DNA from: Azohydromonas sediminis
GTDB lineage: Bacteria; Pseudomonadota; Gammaproteobacteria; Burkholderiales; Burkholderiaceae_C
Reading direction: 5' to 3'
DNA: 64,000 bases
Assembly (NCBI RefSeq): GCF_003574675.1
Contig: NZ_QOAZ01000011.1
Coordinates: forward strand, 33,240 to 97,239
Positions 61,686 through 64,000 of the stretch are shown piece by piece. Position 1 is the stretch's first letter. Each line of letters opens with the position of its first letter. The position numbers and the translations under genes are program-made. The notes under the pieces are model-generated. The model was not told the DNA's origin, did no database searches, and saw only the letters and a list, made by a program, of their open reading frames with translations.

Positions 61686-62879
61686 TCAGCCGGTGGCGCA
61701 TGCGTCGGCCGCCGGCAGGAAGCGACGCGCCAGCAGCACCCAGTACGCGCCGCCGACTGCGACGTTGTCGTCGGCGAAGTCGTACCCAGGGTGGTGCACC
61801 ATGCAGCTGCCGGGGCCGTCGCCGTTGCCGATCAGCAGGTAGCTGCCCGGCACGCGCTCGAGCATGAACGCGAAGTCCTCGCTGCCGGTGAGTGCGGGTG
61901 CGTCGCGGCGCACGTGGCCTGGCCCGACGAGTTCCTCGGCGACGCCGGCGGCGAATGCGGTCTGCGCGGCGTCGTTGACGAGCACCGCGTAGCCGCGGCG
62001 CCAGTCGACCTCGGCGCGCACGCCGAAGCTCGTCGCCTGGGCGTCGGCGAGCTCGCGGATGCGCGCCTCCAGCAGCCGGCGCACGCCGGCGTCGAGCGCA
62101 CGCACGCTGAGCTCCAGCCGCGCGGTGTGCGGGATCACGTTGTTGGCCTCGCCGGCGTGCAGCGCGCCGACCGTGACGACGGCGGTGTGCTGCGGGTCGA
62201 CGTTGCGCGAGACGATGGTCTGCAGCGCCATCACGAGGCTCGCCGCGGCGACCACCGGGTCGGCGGCGCGGTGCGGCATCGCGCCGTGGCCGCCGGTGCC
62301 GTGCAGCGTGATCGTCGCGTAGTCGCTCGACGCCATCGCCGCGCCCGCGCGCAGCCACAGGTGCCCCAGCGGCACGCCGGGCATGTTGTGCATCGCGAAC
62401 ACGGCGTCGACCGGGTGGCGCTCGAACAGGCCGTCGGCCATCATCCGCAGCGCGCCGCCGCCGCCTTCCTCGGCGGGCTGGAAGATCAGCACCAGCGTGC
62501 CGTCGAAGCCGCCGTGCTCGGCCAGGTGCTTCGCGGCGGCGAGCAGCATCGCGGTGTGGCCGTCGTGGCCGCAGGCGTGCATCAGGCCCGCGCGCTGGCT
62601 TTTCCACGGCCGGTCACTGGCCTCGTCGATCGGCAGCGCATCCATGTCGGCGCGCAGGCCCAGCCGCCGCGGCGAGGTGCCCCGGCGCAGCACGCCGACG
62701 ACGCCGGTGCCGCCGACGCCGCGCTCGACCGCGTAGCCCCAGGCCTCGAGGTGGTCGGCCACGAGCGCCGCGGTGCGGTGCTCGTCGAACGCGAGTTCGG
62801 GGTGGCGGTGGATCTGCCGGCGGATCGCGACGAACTCGGCGGCGTCGCGCTGCATCGCCGCGAGGACGGGGTGCGTCAT
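61686..62879 (-). CDS. M20-family amidohydrolase (hippurate hydrolase-like)
   Basis: A 397-residue metal-dependent amidohydrolase. Metal-site motifs are HACGHDGHTAM (Cys and His), FQPAEEGGGGA (Glu-Glu) and AMHNMPGVPLG. It opens with IHRHPELAFDEHRTA and LRADMDALPIDE. The dimer domain carries HGTGGHGAMPHRAADPVV. Related enzymes hydrolyse N-acyl or N-carbamoyl amino acids and indole-conjugates; substrate unknown. It begins 16 bases after the Bug-family gene on the same strand, so the two are probably co-transcribed. Confidence 0.9.
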   Translation of the reverse strand: MTHPVLAAMQRDAAEFVAIRRQIHRHPELAFDEHRTAALVADHLEAWGYAVERGVGGTGVVGVLRRGTSPRRLGLRADMDALPIDEASDRPWKSQRAGLMHACGHDGHTAMLLAAAKHLAEHGGFDGTLVLIFQPAEEGGGGALRMMADGLFERHPVDAVFAMHNMPGVPLGHLWLRAGAAMASSDYATITLHGTGGHGAMPHRAADPVVAAASLVMALQTIVSRNVDPQHTAVVTVGALHAGEANNVIPHTARLELSVRALDAGVRRLLEARIRELADAQATSFGVRAEVDWRRGYAVLVNDAAQTAFAAGVAEELVGPGHVRRDAPALTGSEDFAFMLERVPGSYLLIGNGDGPGSCMVHHPGYDFADDNVAVGGAYWVLLARRFLPAADACATG

Positions 62880-62895
62880 CGCGTGGCCCGCGGTG

Positions 62896-63900
62896 TCACT
62901 GCGCCTCGAGCTTGATGCTCTTCGCGATCGCGCGGAAGCGCGCCGTCTGCGCCTGGTACTCCTGCGCCGCCTGCGCCAGCGACAGCGGCGCCGGCACGCG
63001 GCCGCCGATCTTCTCGAGCTGCGCGCGCACCTCGGGGTCGGCCATCGTCGCGCTCAGCGCCTTGTGCAGGGCCTCGACGACCGGCTCGGGCGTGTCCCTG
63101 CGCACGAAGTAGCCGGTCCAGGTGTTGAACGCGAAGTCCTTGATCGAGGCGCTATCGTTGATCGACGGGTAGCGGCGCAGGAACTCGGCCTCGACCTGGC
63201 CCTTGGGCGCGAGCGTCGCGAGCACCTTGAGCCGCCCCTGGTCGGCCAGCGCGATCGTCGAGTCGCCGACGACGAGGAACGACACGTCGACCTGGTCGCC
63301 ACCGAGGTCTGTCAGCAGCGGCGCCATGCCCTTGTACGGGACGTGCGTCATCTCGGCGCCGATGACCTGCGCGAAGTGCGCGCCGATCACGTGGTACAGC
63401 GAGCCGACGCCGACGCTGCCGTAGGTCAGCGGCTTGCCGGCGGCGGCCTGCCGGCGCGCGAGCGCGACGAGTTCGTCGACGTTGGCCGCCGGCAGCCCCT
63501 TGCGCGCCAGCACGGCGAGCGGGAACGTGCCGATCATCTGCACGAAGCGGAAGTCCTCGGCCTTGTAGCGCACCGTGGGCAGCACCATCGGCGTGAGGAT
63601 CAGCTCGTTCGGCGATCCCTGGTACAGGTAGCCGCCGTCGGCGGGCGCGCCGAGCACTTTCTGCGCGCCGAGCGACCCGCCCGCGCCGCCGAGGTTCTCG
63701 ACGATCACCATCTGGCCCAGCGCCTTGCCGAGCGGGCGCTCGACGACGCGCGCGATCGCGTCGGACAGCCCGCCGGCCGGGTACGGCACCATCAGGTTCA
63801 CCGGCGTGAGCGCCTGTGCGGCCACGAGCGCGGGTGCCGCGAGGCGGGCCCCGGCCAGGCCCAGCGCGACGAGGGCCTTCAGTGCAGTGGATCGTTTCAT
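62896..63900 (-). CDS. Bug-family tripartite tricarboxylate transporter substrate-binding protein
   Basis: A 334-residue periplasmic binding protein with signal peptide MKRSTALKALVALGLAGARL continuing to about residue 29. The Bug pattern is clear: VNLMVPYPAGGLSDAIAR, then VIVENLGGAGGSLGAQKV, GSVGVGSLYHVIGAHF and VPYKGMAPLLTDL. Bug proteins bind small carboxylates or amides and are very numerous in Burkholderiales, often without TctA/TctB membrane partners nearby, as here. It is likely first in an operon with the M20 amidohydrolase. The last 100 bases of the window upstream show no recognisable gene. Confidence 0.92.
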   Translation of the reverse strand: MKRSTALKALVALGLAGARLAAPALVAAQALTPVNLMVPYPAGGLSDAIARVVERPLGKALGQMVIVENLGGAGGSLGAQKVLGAPADGGYLYQGSPNELILTPMVLPTVRYKAEDFRFVQMIGTFPLAVLARKGLPAANVDELVALARRQAAAGKPLTYGSVGVGSLYHVIGAHFAQVIGAEMTHVPYKGMAPLLTDLGGDQVDVSFLVVGDSTIALADQGRLKVLATLAPKGQVEAEFLRRYPSINDSASIKDFAFNTWTGYFVRRDTPEPVVEALHKALSATMADPEVRAQLEKIGGRVPAPLSLAQAAQEYQAQTARFRAIAKSIKLEAQ

Positions 63901-64000
63901 CGCGTGTGTCTCCGTGCGCCGGTCAAAACCGGCGAGATGTAGTGAATGAAAGAGTCATACGTTGAAGGCTTAGCCAGCTACGGCGGCCCCGAGTCATGCG

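Overview
The window is a very GC-rich, densely coded bacterial chromosome segment. Its gene content and gene order point to a betaproteobacterium of the order Burkholderiales, probably near the Rubrivivax/Leptothrix/Methylibium group. The main clues are a Burkholderia-type porin, a Coq7-type ubiquinone hydroxylase, the order pilMNOPQ ... aroK-aroB-dgt ... gltBD, an mlaFEDACB-like operon, a HiPIP and a Bug-family binding protein. Genus-level placement is inference. No rRNA, tRNA, CRISPR array, prophage or complete insertion sequence was seen.

Layout. 0-2 kb: type II secretion pseudopilins gspG-H-I-J (minus; gspJ runs off the left edge) with gspC divergent. 2.2-7.7 kb: ilvA and a divergent CobT-family gene (minus), preceded by a promoter and an intrinsic terminator that resembles an attenuator or small RNA; then an OsmC-family gene, coq7 and a porin. 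7.8-16 kb: a TPR/GT41 O-GlcNAc-transferase-like gene, a frameshifted remnant, and a five-gene peptide ABC transporter (order B-A-C-D-F). 16.0-16.5 kb: a noncoding stretch with nested REP-like inverted repeats. 16.5-20.6 kb: lptM-lysA (minus), divergent cyaY, and mrcA (PBP1A). 21-26 kb: pilMNOPQ. 26.8-35.1 kb: on the opposite strand, pilE-fimT-pilV-pilW-pilX-pilY1 followed by a TonB-like gene. This block separates pilQ from aroK, which are usually adjacent. 35.3-45.5 kb: aroK, aroB, dgt, a degenerate REP-associated transposase-like gene, gltB and gltD. 45.6-49.7 kb: mlaF-E-D-A-C-B, retrograde phospholipid transport. 49.7-54.8 kb: zwf-hexR (minus) divergent from tal-pgi, a pentose phosphate / Entner-Doudoroff carbon module with a candidate HexR operator between them. 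54.9-64 kb: a diheme cytochrome lipoprotein, gamma-glutamyltransferase, a ribbon-helix-helix regulator sharing a compact divergent promoter with a methyltransferase-sulP pair, a HiPIP, and a Bug-family binding protein with an M20 amidohydrolase.

How the parts work together. The type IV pilus genes form one machine: pilMNOP make the inner-membrane alignment complex, pilQ the outer-membrane secretin, and fimT/pilV/pilW/pilX/pilE/pilY1 the minor pilins and tip adhesin. The Mla operon maintains outer-membrane lipid asymmetry. GltBD, IlvA, LysA, AroK and AroB are core amino-acid biosynthesis enzymes. Zwf, Tal and Pgi route hexose phosphates. Most genes are ordinary housekeeping genes. The least explained items are the CobT-like protein lacking both known catalytic glutamates, the ilvA leader, the REP-like repeats together with a motif-less RAYT protein, the TonB-like gene attached to the pilus operon, and the RHH / methyltransferase / SulP unit.
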